Below, piece by piece: positions 42,339 to 52,233 of a stretch of 64,000 bases of DNA. Source of the stretch: Amycolatopsis acidicola (lineage in GTDB: Bacteria; Actinomycetota; Actinomycetes; Mycobacteriales; Pseudonocardiaceae). Below the pieces are notes generated by a model. The model was not told where the DNA came from. It saw nothing but the letters and a program-made list of their open reading frames with translations, and searched no databases. Positions within the stretch are counted from its first letter, which is position 1, and each line of letters begins with the position of its first letter. The stretch is taken from NCBI RefSeq assembly GCF_007713735.2, contig NZ_VMNW02000026.1, forward strand, positions 30,083 to 94,082, written 5' to 3'. A program made the translations under genes and the position numbers.

Positions 42339-43475
42339 ATGCTAAGCCGTTACCTGGCGGGGGCCACGGCGGCGCGTACTGGGGATGAGATGTCCGGGCC
42401 CGCACTCCTGCTGCTCGGGCTGGCCGCCACGGGCTCACCCGTCACGGCGTCCGCGCTGCTGGCCGGGCTCACCGCGTCCTCGGCCATCGGCGGCCCGGTG
42501 TTCGGCACTGTGCTGGATCGCAGCCGCCGTCCCGGCAGGCTGCTCGCGGTCACGCTCGCCGCGTACGCCTTGGGGTTGAGCGCGATCGTGGCCACGCTCG
42601 GGCACGTGCCGACAGCCGCGGTGGTGGCGCTGGCCGTACTCACCGGCCTGTTCAACCCCGCCATCGCCGGGGGCTGGACGGCGCAGCTTCCGCACGGCCG
42701 CGACCTTTCTCGCACCACGGCGCTGGACGCGCTCACCTACAGTTTCGCCAGCCTCACCGGTCCGGCGTTCGCCGCGCTGATCGCGGGCTGGCTCGGCGCG
42801 GGCACCGCGCTGGCCACCGCCGTGGGCCTTGTCGTCCTCGCTCTGCCGTCCGCGTGGTCGCTCCCGGCCGGAACCCCGCATACCGGGAAAACCTCGTGGA
42901 CAGCCGGATTCACGGCGATTTTCGCGCATCGCCCGCTGCTGCGCGCCACCGTCGCGTCGACGGTTTCCTACGTCGGCGTCGGCATGTTCGTCGTGTGCCT
43001 GCCGTTGATCGGCGAACAACGGTTCGGCGCCGCCACCCTCGGTACGCTCCTGCTCACCGTCGTCGCGGTCGCTTCGCTGCTGGCGAACGGCTTTCTGGCG
43101 CGGAAACCGTGGCCGTGGCGGCCGGACACCTTGCTGCTCTGCAGCACTTTCGTGCTCGCCGCGAGCTACGCGCTGGCCGCGCTGCCCGGGCCCGCCATCG
43201 TGTTCGCCGCCGCGCTGAGCGGAATCGGCGAAGGCCCGCAACTCGTCGCGCTGATGGGGATCCGCCACCGCGAAGCGCCCACGGCACTGCGTGGTCGCGT
43301 GTTCACGACCGGTGCCAGCCTGAAGGTGACCGGGTTCGCGCTCGGTTCGGCGCTCGCCGGTCCACTGGCCGGGCACTCGGTGACGATGTGCCTCTGGGTC
43401 GCGGCGGCGATCGGACTGGTGGCGGGAGCTTCGGGCCTGGCGCTCAGAACGCCATCGCCTGCGCGCGCCGCTTGA
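42339..43475 (+). CDS. MFS-type transporter
   Basis: The 378-residue protein has about 12 hydrophobic segments in two halves, beginning MLSRYLAGATAARTGDEMSG and with the loop VFGTVLDRSRRPGRLL after helix 2, typical of small MFS drug exporters. It is divergent from the CGNR gene by 23 bp, so the CGNR protein may control it. A TAACGT hexamer 9 bp before the ATG may serve as -10 of a leaderless message. Its 3' end overlaps the convergent Rv2175c-like gene by 32 bp. Confidence 0.85.
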   Translation: MLSRYLAGATAARTGDEMSGPALLLLGLAATGSPVTASALLAGLTASSAIGGPVFGTVLDRSRRPGRLLAVTLAAYALGLSAIVATLGHVPTAAVVALAVLTGLFNPAIAGGWTAQLPHGRDLSRTTALDALTYSFASLTGPAFAALIAGWLGAGTALATAVGLVVLALPSAWSLPAGTPHTGKTSWTAGFTAIFAHRPLLRATVASTVSYVGVGMFVVCLPLIGEQRFGAATLGTLLLTVVAVASLLANGFLARKPWPWRPDTLLLCSTFVLAASYALAALPGPAIVFAAALSGIGEGPQLVALMGIRHREAPTALRGRVFTTGASLKVTGFALGSALAGPLAGHSVTMCLWVAAAIGLVAGASGLALRTPSPARAA

Positions 43476-43812
43476 CCTCCGTGCCATGGTTGGTCCGCAG
43501 CGCGTTGACCGGCGTGGTGCCGGGCAGCGACTCGTCCTCGGTGTAGAGCCACCGCAACATCTCGGTGCGGCCGAAGCCCGCGTCGGACAGCACTGTCAGC
43601 AGGCCCGCGAGGCCTTTCACCGGGGCGCCGTCCGCGAGGAAGTCCGCGGGCACCAACAGATCGCCGTCGCGGCGGACCGCGATCAGCTGTCCGTCACGCA
43701 GCAGCTGACGCACCTTGTTCTCCGACAGCCCGAGAGCGTTGCTCACCTCCGCCAGGCGCAGCAGTTCGACCTCGGGGCCCAGCACGTCATCAGCGACAGG
43801 AATCGCACTCAC
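43444..43812 (-). CDS. Rv2175c-like DNA-binding protein
   Basis: The 122-residue winged-helix protein resembles Rv2175c of Mycobacterium, which binds DNA and is phosphorylated by PknL. Shared features are the start VSAIPVADDVLGPEVELL, LAEVSNALGLSENKVRQLLRDGQLIAVRR, LPGLLTVL-like LAGLLTVLSDAGF, and the end VKRRAQAMAF. I use the GTG at VSAIP by family comparison; a second GTG three codons earlier is possible, while the far ATG would overlap the pknL start. It is divergent from pknL, as in Mycobacterium. Confidence 0.88.
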   Translation of the reverse strand: MSAIPVADDVLGPEVELLRLAEVSNALGLSENKVRQLLRDGQLIAVRRDGDLLVPADFLADGAPVKGLAGLLTVLSDAGFGRTEMLRWLYTEDESLPGTTPVNALRTNHGTEVKRRAQAMAF

Positions 43813-43932
43813 AGTTGACACTGTGCCACACGGGGCATCACCGAGGGCAATATCGCTCCAACGGCGTAACGAAACCTCAACAGCGCGAACAAGTCGATCA
43901 TGGGTATCGGTCACGGGGGTGGCGCAAGTCCG

Positions 43933-43938
43933 TACGAT
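43933..43938 (+). promoter_or_regulatory. Likely -10 box of a leaderless pknL message
   Basis: TACGAT lies 7 bp before the pknL GTG, which has no Shine-Dalgarno sequence. The distance would put the transcription start at or next to the start codon. Confidence 0.4.
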
Positions 43939-43945
43939 CGCCTCC

Positions 43946-45937
43946 GTGACAACCACCGACACCGGTCTGGCCGGAACGCTCCTGGAGCGGCGTTACCGGG
44001 TCGACACGCCCATCGCGCGAGGCGGCATGTCCTCGGTGTACCGGGGCGCCGACACACGGCTGGACCGTCCCGTCGCGATCAAGATCATGGACCCGCGCTT
44101 CGCCGACGACCGTTCCTTCGTCGAGCGGTTCGAGCGGGAGGCCCGGTCGGCGGCCAAACTGCACCACCCGAACGTGGTCACCGTGCACGACCAGGGCGTC
44201 GACGGCCCGCACGTCTTCCTCGTGATGGAGCTCGTCGACGGCGGCACGCTGCGCGACCTGCTCGACGACCGCGGCGCGCTCGACGTCGCGCTGGCGCTGT
44301 CGGTGACCGAGCAGATGCTGGCCGCGCTCGCCGCCGCGCACGCCGCCGGCCTCGTGCATCGCGACGTCAAACCGGAGAACGTGCTGATCGGGCGCACCGG
44401 CACCCCGCCGACCGGGGTGGTCAAGGTCGCCGACTTCGGCCTCGTCCGCGCGGTCGCCAGCTCCGGCACGACCAGCTCCAGCATCATCCTCGGCACCGTC
44501 GCGTACCTCTCTCCGGAGCAGGTCACCACGGGTCTCGCCGAAGAACGCGGCGATGTCTACTCCGCCGGGATCGTGCTGTACGAGATGCTCACCGGCCGCG
44601 TGCCCTACACCGGCGACACCGCGATTTCCGTGGCGTACCGGCACGTGAACGACGACGTGCCCGCGCCGAGCGCGGTCAACCCGCAGGTGCCCGCGGCATT
44701 GGACGATCTCGTGCTGCGCGCCACCCGGCGTGACCCGGAGGCCCGCCCCGCCGACGCGGCCGCGTTCCTGCGCGAGCTGCGCCAGATCCGCGCCTCGCTG
44801 GGGCTCGGCCCGGTCGCCATCCCGGTCCCGCCGGGCAAGGACGATCAGGTTCCGGATGCGGAAAAAACGATCCCGGCTTTCTCCGCGGTCGGCCCTACTT
44901 CTCCGGTTTCCGGTCCGCGCGGCACGCGCGCGATGCTGCGCCCCGATGCCACGCGCGTCACCGGGATGGGCCAGGTGCCGCCGCCGGTTCCGCCATCCGC
45001 AGCACCCGCGGAGCCCCCGCCGGAGCGCGACCGCAACCGGAAAATCGCCCTGTGGTCCATCGCCGCGGTGGTGCTCGTCGCGATCATCGGCGGCGGGCTC
45101 TGGTGGTTCACCACGGGCGAACCGGCGTCCCGCACGGCAGCGGTCCCGCAGGTTTCCGGAATGGATCAGGCGACGGCGACGGAAACGTTGCGCACCAACG
45201 GGTTCACCGCGAAGGTCACCCAGCAGCGGAACAACACGGTGGCCGCCGGGCTCGCCGTGCGCACCGATCCGGCGGGTGGTTCGACGGCGCTGAAGGGCTC
45301 CGAGGTGACGCTGGTGATCTCCTCCGGCAAGCCGACGGTGCCCGATATTTCCTCGGACACTTCCTTGCAGCAGGCGGAAACCGCGATCATCGCGGCCCAG
45401 CTGGTGCCCGCGCACGACGCCAATGCCGACCAGTACAGCACCAGCGTACCGAGCGGGAACGTCGTCTCCGTGAATCCCCAACCGGGCACCCAGCTCGACG
45501 TGAACGCCACGGTGACGATCATCGTGTCCAAGGGCCCGCCGCCGCAGCCGATCCCCGACGTCACCGGGATGTCACACGACCAGGCGTTCCAGACCCTGCA
45601 GGCGGCCGGCTTCCAGCCGTTCGACGCCGGCGCCGAGTTCTCCGAGAAGGTTTCGGCGGGCAACGTGACGCGCACGGATCCGAAGGCCGGCGCGAACCCG
45701 AGCTCCGGCACGCAGGTCGGTGTGTTCGTTTCCAACTCGGTCGAGGTCCCGTCGGTCATCGGCCACACGATCCAGGACGCGGTCCAGACGTTGCAGGCGG
45801 CCGGACTCCAGGTGGAGGGCAAGGCGCGCGGCAACGGCAACGGCAACAACGGGTTCGGTCTGGTCATCCAGCAGGACCCGGAACCGGGCAAGCTCGTGAA
45901 GAAGGGCAGCAAGGTAAACCTGAAAACATTTCCGTAA
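43946..45937 (+). CDS. pknL: Serine/threonine protein kinase PknL with four PASTA domains
   Basis: The 663-residue kinase has the glycine loop RGGMSSVY (25-32), ATP lysine Lys46, HRDVKPEN (138-145), DFG (163-165), a Ser/Thr-rich activation segment and SPEQ (189-192). After a Pro-rich linker there is one membrane helix (about 367-388) and four PASTA repeats (from 399 to the end, beginning VPQVSGMDQ, VPDISSDTS, IPDVTGMSHD and VPSVIGHTI). PASTA domains bind peptidoglycan fragments. In M. tuberculosis PknL lacks PASTA domains, so the sensor part differs here. The divergent Rv2175c-like gene is the expected substrate. Confidence 0.94.
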   Translation: MTTTDTGLAGTLLERRYRVDTPIARGGMSSVYRGADTRLDRPVAIKIMDPRFADDRSFVERFEREARSAAKLHHPNVVTVHDQGVDGPHVFLVMELVDGGTLRDLLDDRGALDVALALSVTEQMLAALAAAHAAGLVHRDVKPENVLIGRTGTPPTGVVKVADFGLVRAVASSGTTSSSIILGTVAYLSPEQVTTGLAEERGDVYSAGIVLYEMLTGRVPYTGDTAISVAYRHVNDDVPAPSAVNPQVPAALDDLVLRATRRDPEARPADAAAFLRELRQIRASLGLGPVAIPVPPGKDDQVPDAEKTIPAFSAVGPTSPVSGPRGTRAMLRPDATRVTGMGQVPPPVPPSAAPAEPPPERDRNRKIALWSIAAVVLVAIIGGGLWWFTTGEPASRTAAVPQVSGMDQATATETLRTNGFTAKVTQQRNNTVAAGLAVRTDPAGGSTALKGSEVTLVISSGKPTVPDISSDTSLQQAETAIIAAQLVPAHDANADQYSTSVPSGNVVSVNPQPGTQLDVNATVTIIVSKGPPPQPIPDVTGMSHDQAFQTLQAAGFQPFDAGAEFSEKVSAGNVTRTDPKAGANPSSGTQVGVFVSNSVEVPSVIGHTIQDAVQTLQAAGLQVEGKARGNGNGNNGFGLVIQQDPEPGKLVKKGSKVNLKTFP

Positions 45938-46004
45938 TCGCGGGGAAATGGTCGCCGAGCCGAACCTTTCACCGGAACAGAATTGTCTACTATGGACAGT
46001 GGTA

Positions 46005-46025
46005 CCTCCTTTCGAGTGAAGGAGG
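46005..46025 (+). terminator. Possible terminator after pknL
   Basis: CCTCCTT-TCGAGTG-AAGGAGG forms a 7-bp stem with a 7-base loop, 67 bp after the pknL stop and 104 bp before the WS/DGAT gene. There is no T-tract; the stem includes a GGAGG motif, so it could also hide a ribosome site. Confidence 0.45.
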
Positions 46026-46128
46026 ATCCTGTTAGCGCCTGCGAAACACAGCGACTACGCTCTCGTCATGTCTGTGCGCTCCAGTAGTAGCCAACTCCAT
46101 TCCTGAATCCCCCACAGAAGGGTCGACT

Positions 46129-47430
46129 ATGGCTGGCCGCCAACTCAGCGGGCTCGATGTCGCTTTCCTGTGTCTCGAGGGGGAATCCACCCCCATGCAC
46201 ATGGGAGCGGTGGTGATCTTCGACCCGGGTGAACCGGTGGACCCGGAGAAGATCGCGAAACTGCTCGCGGAACGGGCGACAAGGATTCCCCGGTTGCGGC
46301 AACGGGTCAGCCCGGGTCTGCTGCCGGGCGCGGCGAACTGGACCGACGATCCGTTGTTCGACCCGCACGAGCACATCGACACCTGCGAACTGCACGAGTT
46401 CTACGAGGAGGACCCGCTCGCCGCGCACGCGGCCGAGTGGATCGAGCAGCCGCTGGACCTCGCCCGCCCGTTGTGGCAGGTGCGCGTGGTCAACGGCTTG
46501 CCGGGCAACAGGTTCGCCCTGCTGCTCAAACTGCACCACGCGTTCACCGACGGGGCCGGCGCGTTCGCCGTCGCCGCCGGGCTCATCGACGAGCTGCCCA
46601 TCACCAAGGCGCTGCTGAACAAGACGGAAACGCCGCCGCGGCCCCGTTCTCCGCTGACGTTGCTGAAGGAAACCCTCAGCGACGGGAAACAGACGGCGGG
46701 TATCGCCACCTCGATTCTGCGCGCGGCGCGGCCGTACCCGTTTTCCCCGTTGTCCGCACCGAGTTCCACCAGCAGGCGGCTCGGGTTCGTCCGCCTGGAG
46801 GAAACGGAGCTGCGTCAGGTCCGCGCGGCGCACGGCGGTACGACGAACGACGTGATCCTCGCCGTGCTGGCCGGCGCGTTGCGGCAGTGGATGGTCAACC
46901 GCGGGCAGCGTGTCGACGGCAAGCGGCTGCGCGCGCTCATCCCGGTGAGCACCCGCGCCAGGGAAAGCGGTGGCGCGAACCGGCTTTCCGGGTATCTGTG
47001 CGAACTCCCGGTGCACATCGACGATCCCGTGGAGCGGCTGCGCGCGGTGCGGCGGGAGATGAACCGCCACAAGGCCGTGGGCACGCAGGCCGGCGCGGGC
47101 GCGGTGCCGGTGCTCGCGGACAGGATGCCGCCGCCGCTGCACAAGCTGGCCACGCGTGCCGCCGGGCAGGCGTCCGGACTGTTGTTCGACACGGTGATCA
47201 CCAACGTGCCACTGCCCAAACTCGACCTCACCCTCGACGGCGCGCCCTTGCGTGAGGTGTACCCCCTGGTGCCGCTGGCCCCGCGGAACGCGCTGGGCAT
47301 CGCGGCCGCCGTCTTCCACGACGGTGTCCACATCGGACTCCAGGCGAACGGCGCCGCGGTGCCGGACACGGGTTCCCTGCGTGATGCCGTGCTGAAGTCG
47401 GCCGCTGCTCTATACGAGCGGTCTGTCTAA
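46129..47430 (+). CDS. Wax ester synthase / diacylglycerol acyltransferase (WS/DGAT)
   Basis: The 433-residue acyltransferase makes triacylglycerol or wax esters. It has the catalytic HHAFTDG (HHxxxDG, residues 136-142), PLDLARPLWQVRVV upstream, and the C-terminal family segment VITNVPLPK. GAAGGG precedes the ATG. It lies between pknL and a 2H phosphoesterase gene without overlap to either. Such enzymes store carbon in mycobacteria, Rhodococcus and other actinobacteria; substrate range cannot be told. Confidence 0.93.
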   Translation: MAGRQLSGLDVAFLCLEGESTPMHMGAVVIFDPGEPVDPEKIAKLLAERATRIPRLRQRVSPGLLPGAANWTDDPLFDPHEHIDTCELHEFYEEDPLAAHAAEWIEQPLDLARPLWQVRVVNGLPGNRFALLLKLHHAFTDGAGAFAVAAGLIDELPITKALLNKTETPPRPRSPLTLLKETLSDGKQTAGIATSILRAARPYPFSPLSAPSSTSRRLGFVRLEETELRQVRAAHGGTTNDVILAVLAGALRQWMVNRGQRVDGKRLRALIPVSTRARESGGANRLSGYLCELPVHIDDPVERLRAVRREMNRHKAVGTQAGAGAVPVLADRMPPPLHKLATRAAGQASGLLFDTVITNVPLPKLDLTLDGAPLREVYPLVPLAPRNALGIAAAVFHDGVHIGLQANGAAVPDTGSLRDAVLKSAAALYERSV

Positions 47431-47463
47431 CTCATCGTGGTGTGCATACGTCATGATTGATCC

Positions 47464-48021
47464 ATGCCGGTCCCCACAGCTGCGTGGCTGCCCCATGCGA
47501 CGAGAAGCGCGATCATCGTGCCCGTGCCGGACGCGGAACAAACCGTTGCCTGGCACCGGCGCGGGCTGAACACGCCGGGCACGTCACTGGTGCCCGCGCA
47601 CGTGACCGTGCTGTACCCCTTCGTGCATCCGCGGCAGATCCGCGCCGGCACCCTCAGCGCGCTCGAAGCGGCGCTGGCGGGCATCGGCGCGTTCGACTGC
47701 GTGTTCTCGCAGGTCAAGTGGTTCGGTGAAGAGGTACTGTGGCTGGAACCCAAGCCGGATGAGCACTTCCGGTCGCTGACCCGCGAGGTGTGCAAGCGCT
47801 TTCCCGCGCTGCGGCCGTATGCCGGGGAGCATCCGGACACGGTGCCACATCTGACCGTCGCGGACAGTCGCACCGGGAACGCGGAGAGCAAACGCCGCGT
47901 GGCCGAAGACATCGCGGGCGCGCTGCCGATCCACGCCCGGATCGACACCGTCCGCCTGGTAGCAGGCCAGGACGAGCATGGCCCCTGGCACCCAGTGGCG
48001 GAGTTCTCACTGGGCGGTTGA
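47464..48021 (+). CDS. 2H phosphoesterase (2'-5' RNA ligase-like) protein
   Basis: The 185-residue protein has the two HxT motifs of the 2H superfamily: HVT (residues 46-48, in PAHVTVLYPF) and HLT (129-131, in VPHLTVADS). Members hydrolyse cyclic nucleotide phosphates. It lies 33 bp after the WS/DGAT gene. Its stop codon is directly followed by the second 21-bp array in the convergent gap to aroG. Confidence 0.88.
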   Translation: MPVPTAAWLPHATRSAIIVPVPDAEQTVAWHRRGLNTPGTSLVPAHVTVLYPFVHPRQIRAGTLSALEAALAGIGAFDCVFSQVKWFGEEVLWLEPKPDEHFRSLTREVCKRFPALRPYAGEHPDTVPHLTVADSRTGNAESKRRVAEDIAGALPIHARIDTVRLVAGQDEHGPWHPVAEFSLGG

Positions 48022-48359
48022 GCCGCCCCCGCACACACGTTGGCCGCCCCCGCACGCGAGTTGGCCACTCCCGCACGCATGTTGGCCACCCCCGCACGCG
48101 AGTTGGCCGCCCCCGCACGCATGTTGGCCCCCCGTTCACGAGTTGGCCGCCCGCGGGCGGATCGGCCACGCCCGTAGGTCTGGTGCCCATTCCCGTGGCG
48201 AGTTGGCCGCCCGCGGGGACGCAAACACACCAACGCGAGCAGCCAACACACCACCGCGAGCAGCCAACACACCACCGCGAGCAGCCAACACACCGACGCG
48301 AGCAGCCAACACACCGACGCGAGCAGCCAACGCACCAACGGGAGCGGCCAACACGGCCG
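48022..48359. repeat. 21-bp unit inverted array filling the convergent gap before aroG
   Basis: Left-arm units of the form GAGTTGGCCGCCCCCGCACGC begin at 48037, 48058, 48079, 48100, 48121 and 48140, with a further one at 48200. Right-arm units of the form GCCAACACACCACCGCGAGCA begin at 48221, 48242, 48263, 48284, 48305, 48326 and 48347. The period is exactly 21 bp in both arms. It starts at the stop of the 2H gene and ends about 40 bp before the aroG stop. The best left-arm units of the two arrays are identical at 19 of 21 positions. Confidence 0.88.
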
Positions 48360-48364
48360 GGGGG

Positions 48365-48379
48365 CGCGGCGAAGCCGCG
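48365..48379 (-). terminator. Short hairpin downstream of aroG
   Basis: CGCGGC-GAA-GCCGCG is a perfect 6-bp stem with a 3-base loop, 18 bp after the aroG stop on the minus strand. It has no T-tract. Confidence 0.4.
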
Positions 48380-48396
48380 TGGAGGGCGCCGAAAGC

Positions 48397-49788
<1,392 letters not shown>

Positions 49789-49860
49789 GGACCCCAGCGT
49801 ATCGGGCGCCGCCTGAGCCGCTTGTGGACGGGCACGGCGACGAGCCGCGCCCGTCCCCAG

Positions 49861-52047
49861 TCAGCGCTGCCCGGAGCTCACCGGGTCACGCGGTTCGGCC
49901 GGGGCCTTCGCGCGGTCGCCGTGCCCTGGCCACCACGCGGCGCGGCCGATGAGCGCGGTGAGGCTCGGCACGAAGAACATCGCCATCACGAACGCCGCCA
50001 CCAGGATGCCGAAGGCGAGCGCGAAGCCCATTTCGGCGAGCAGCGAGTTCCCGGCCAGCATCAGCGCGCCCAGCGAACCGGCGAGGATCACCCCGGCCGC
50101 GGCGATCGTCGGCCCGGTGTGCCGGACGGCGAGCGCGGCCGCCTCACGGGGCGGCTTGCCCTCCTTCGCCTCTTCTCGCAGCCGCGCCATCATCAGGATG
50201 TTGTAGTCGGTGCCCAGCGCCACCACGAACATGTAGATGATCAGCGGGATCATGAAGATCAGCCCCGACTCGCCGACGATGCCCTGGAACAGCCAGGTGG
50301 TCGCGCCGAGCGTGGCCGCGAACCCGAGGCCCACCGAGGCCATCACGTACCACGGCGAGACCACGCTGCGCAGCAGCAGCCCGAGCACCAGCATGATCAG
50401 CACGGCGGCCACCGGGAACACCACGCGGTAGTCGCGGTTCATGGTGTCCTGGATGTCCACATACACCGCCGTCACACCGCCGACAAGCGCCTTGGCGCCG
50501 GGCGGCGCGGCAGCGTGCGCGGTGTCCCGCAACGGGCCGCCCACGGTGTCGATGGCCGCATCGGAGGCCGGATCATCGGCCAGCACCACGGAGTAGTTGG
50601 CGACGGAACGCGGCCCGTTCAGCTGCGGCTCGCCGACCTGGCCGACGCCGTGCACGCCGGCGATCTTCGCCCGGAACTCGTCGAGCTGGGCCTGTGTGAA
50701 CGCCGTGCCGTTTTCACTCTGCAGGTACACGTTCGTGGGCGAGGTCGCGCCCGCGGGCAGGCTCTTCTCCAGCGCCTTCATGGTCACCTGCGACTCGGCC
50801 GTGTCCGGCATCGAACCCGAGGACAGGTCGAAGGTCGGGTTGAAGCTGAAGACCCCCAGCGCCAGCGCCACCATCACCACGCCGGACACCCCGGCGAAGA
50901 TCGCCGGACGGCGCCCGACCGCACGCCCCACCGCGCCGAACCGGGCGGCCCGAGGCTCGCGCTGCCACGCCTTCGACGGCCAGAACACCTTGGTACCCAA
51001 GAGAGAAACCACCGCGGGCACCAGCGTGAGCCCGGCCAGCAGGGTGACCGCGACGGCGATCGCCAGCGAGGGCCCCATCGAGCGGAAGAACCCGAACAAC
51101 GACAACGCCATCGTCAGGAACGCGATGATCACCACCGCCGCCGCGGACGTGATCGCCTCCCCGACCCGGCTCACCGCGGTCACCATCGCCTGTTTCGGTG
51201 CGTCCCCGGCGCGGAGTCGTTCCCGGTACCGGAACATCAGGAACAGGATGTAGTCGGTGCCGACGCCGAACAGGACCACGATCAGGATCGAGGAGATCGA
51301 CGAGTCCGCCTGCATCCCGAAAAGTTTGACCACCCAGGAGATCAGCCCGCTGGCGATCTGCGAGACGATGCCGATGAGCACGATCGGCAGCAGCGCGATG
51401 ATCGGACTTCGGAAGATCACCAGCAGCAGCACGAGGATCAGCAGCACCGTCGCGATCCCGACGATGCCCGTGGAGTTGCTCGACGCCTCCTGTGAATCCA
51501 GTTGCTGCGCAACGGTTCCCGTCGTGCCGGCCTTGAGGTCCGTACCCGAGACGGCCGCCTGCAGCTCGGTGCGGAACGCCTTCGCCGAAGACGTCAGCTC
51601 CTGGGAGTTCGCCCCGGACAGCTGCGGCATCTTCACCGCGGAGATCGCCACGGGCGCGCCCGTGGCGGCCTGCGGCGGCACGATCGCCTCGATGTCCTTG
51701 AGGTGCTTGCCACTCAGCTCGGTGACGACCTGGGCCACCTTGTCGGAATCGGCCTTGTTCAGCGCGGCGCCGTCCGCGCGCTGGAACACCACGATCATCG
51801 ACGGGGTGAACGCGGACGGGAAAGCCTGCTGCCCCAGCGTCGACGCCTGGATGGACTCGTAATCCCTGGGCAGGGCGTCACTTTCGTCCGTACTCGTCGG
51901 CAGCGCGGGCGCGGTCGAGATGACGACCACCGCGAGCAGTGCCCAGGCCGCGATCACCCACCACGGCCGGTGCACGACGAATCGGCCCAGCCTGGCGAAG
52001 ACGCCGTGTTCTCGCGTTCCCCCTGTTTTCCCCGCCACGGAAACCAT
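49861..52047 (-). CDS. MMPL-family (RND) transporter
   Basis: The 728-residue protein has the 12-helix RND layout: one helix (about 30-50), a large outer loop, five helices (about 180-350), a second outer loop (about 400-530) and five helices to the end. Conserved are GVGTDYILFLMFRYRE and the later ALGTDYNILMMARLREE. MMPL proteins export lipids or siderophores in actinomycetes. The ATG of MVSVAG with AGGGG upstream is preferred to upstream in-frame starts. It reads the same way as aroG, with a 72-bp gap, and gltD lies further upstream. Confidence 0.9.
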   Translation of the reverse strand: MVSVAGKTGGTREHGVFARLGRFVVHRPWWVIAAWALLAVVVISTAPALPTSTDESDALPRDYESIQASTLGQQAFPSAFTPSMIVVFQRADGAALNKADSDKVAQVVTELSGKHLKDIEAIVPPQAATGAPVAISAVKMPQLSGANSQELTSSAKAFRTELQAAVSGTDLKAGTTGTVAQQLDSQEASSNSTGIVGIATVLLILVLLLVIFRSPIIALLPIVLIGIVSQIASGLISWVVKLFGMQADSSISSILIVVLFGVGTDYILFLMFRYRERLRAGDAPKQAMVTAVSRVGEAITSAAAVVIIAFLTMALSLFGFFRSMGPSLAIAVAVTLLAGLTLVPAVVSLLGTKVFWPSKAWQREPRAARFGAVGRAVGRRPAIFAGVSGVVMVALALGVFSFNPTFDLSSGSMPDTAESQVTMKALEKSLPAGATSPTNVYLQSENGTAFTQAQLDEFRAKIAGVHGVGQVGEPQLNGPRSVANYSVVLADDPASDAAIDTVGGPLRDTAHAAAPPGAKALVGGVTAVYVDIQDTMNRDYRVVFPVAAVLIMLVLGLLLRSVVSPWYVMASVGLGFAATLGATTWLFQGIVGESGLIFMIPLIIYMFVVALGTDYNILMMARLREEAKEGKPPREAAALAVRHTGPTIAAAGVILAGSLGALMLAGNSLLAEMGFALAFGILVAAFVMAMFFVPSLTALIGRAAWWPGHGDRAKAPAEPRDPVSSGQR

Positions 52048-52178
52048 GTCCACCCCTGTCAGCCCCGGTAAAGCACCGGCTTTACCCGATGCTGGCGCCA
52101 GTAAACCGAGAAGGGGCCACCCGTGCCACGAGTTTGCCGTCACTCCTGAGGATTCGCTGAGAGCCCATGGGGCGCACG

Positions 52179-52220
52179 AAAAAAGCGGCCCGGCCCGGCG
52201 CCATTGCCGGACCGGGCCGC
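52179..52220 (-). terminator. Rho-independent terminator of gltBD
   Basis: On the minus strand GCGGCCCGG and CCGGGCCGC form a 9-bp GC stem (arms at 52212-52220 and 52185-52193) followed by six T residues (A6 at 52179-52184 on the plus strand), 14 bp after the gltD stop. This is the clearest intrinsic terminator in the window. Confidence 0.85.
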
Positions 52221-52233
52221 AGGCCCGGGTGGG

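Noticed and set aside
43813..43962. Longer start for the Rv2175c-like gene
   Set aside because: It would cover the promoter and start of pknL, and the family starts near VSAIP.
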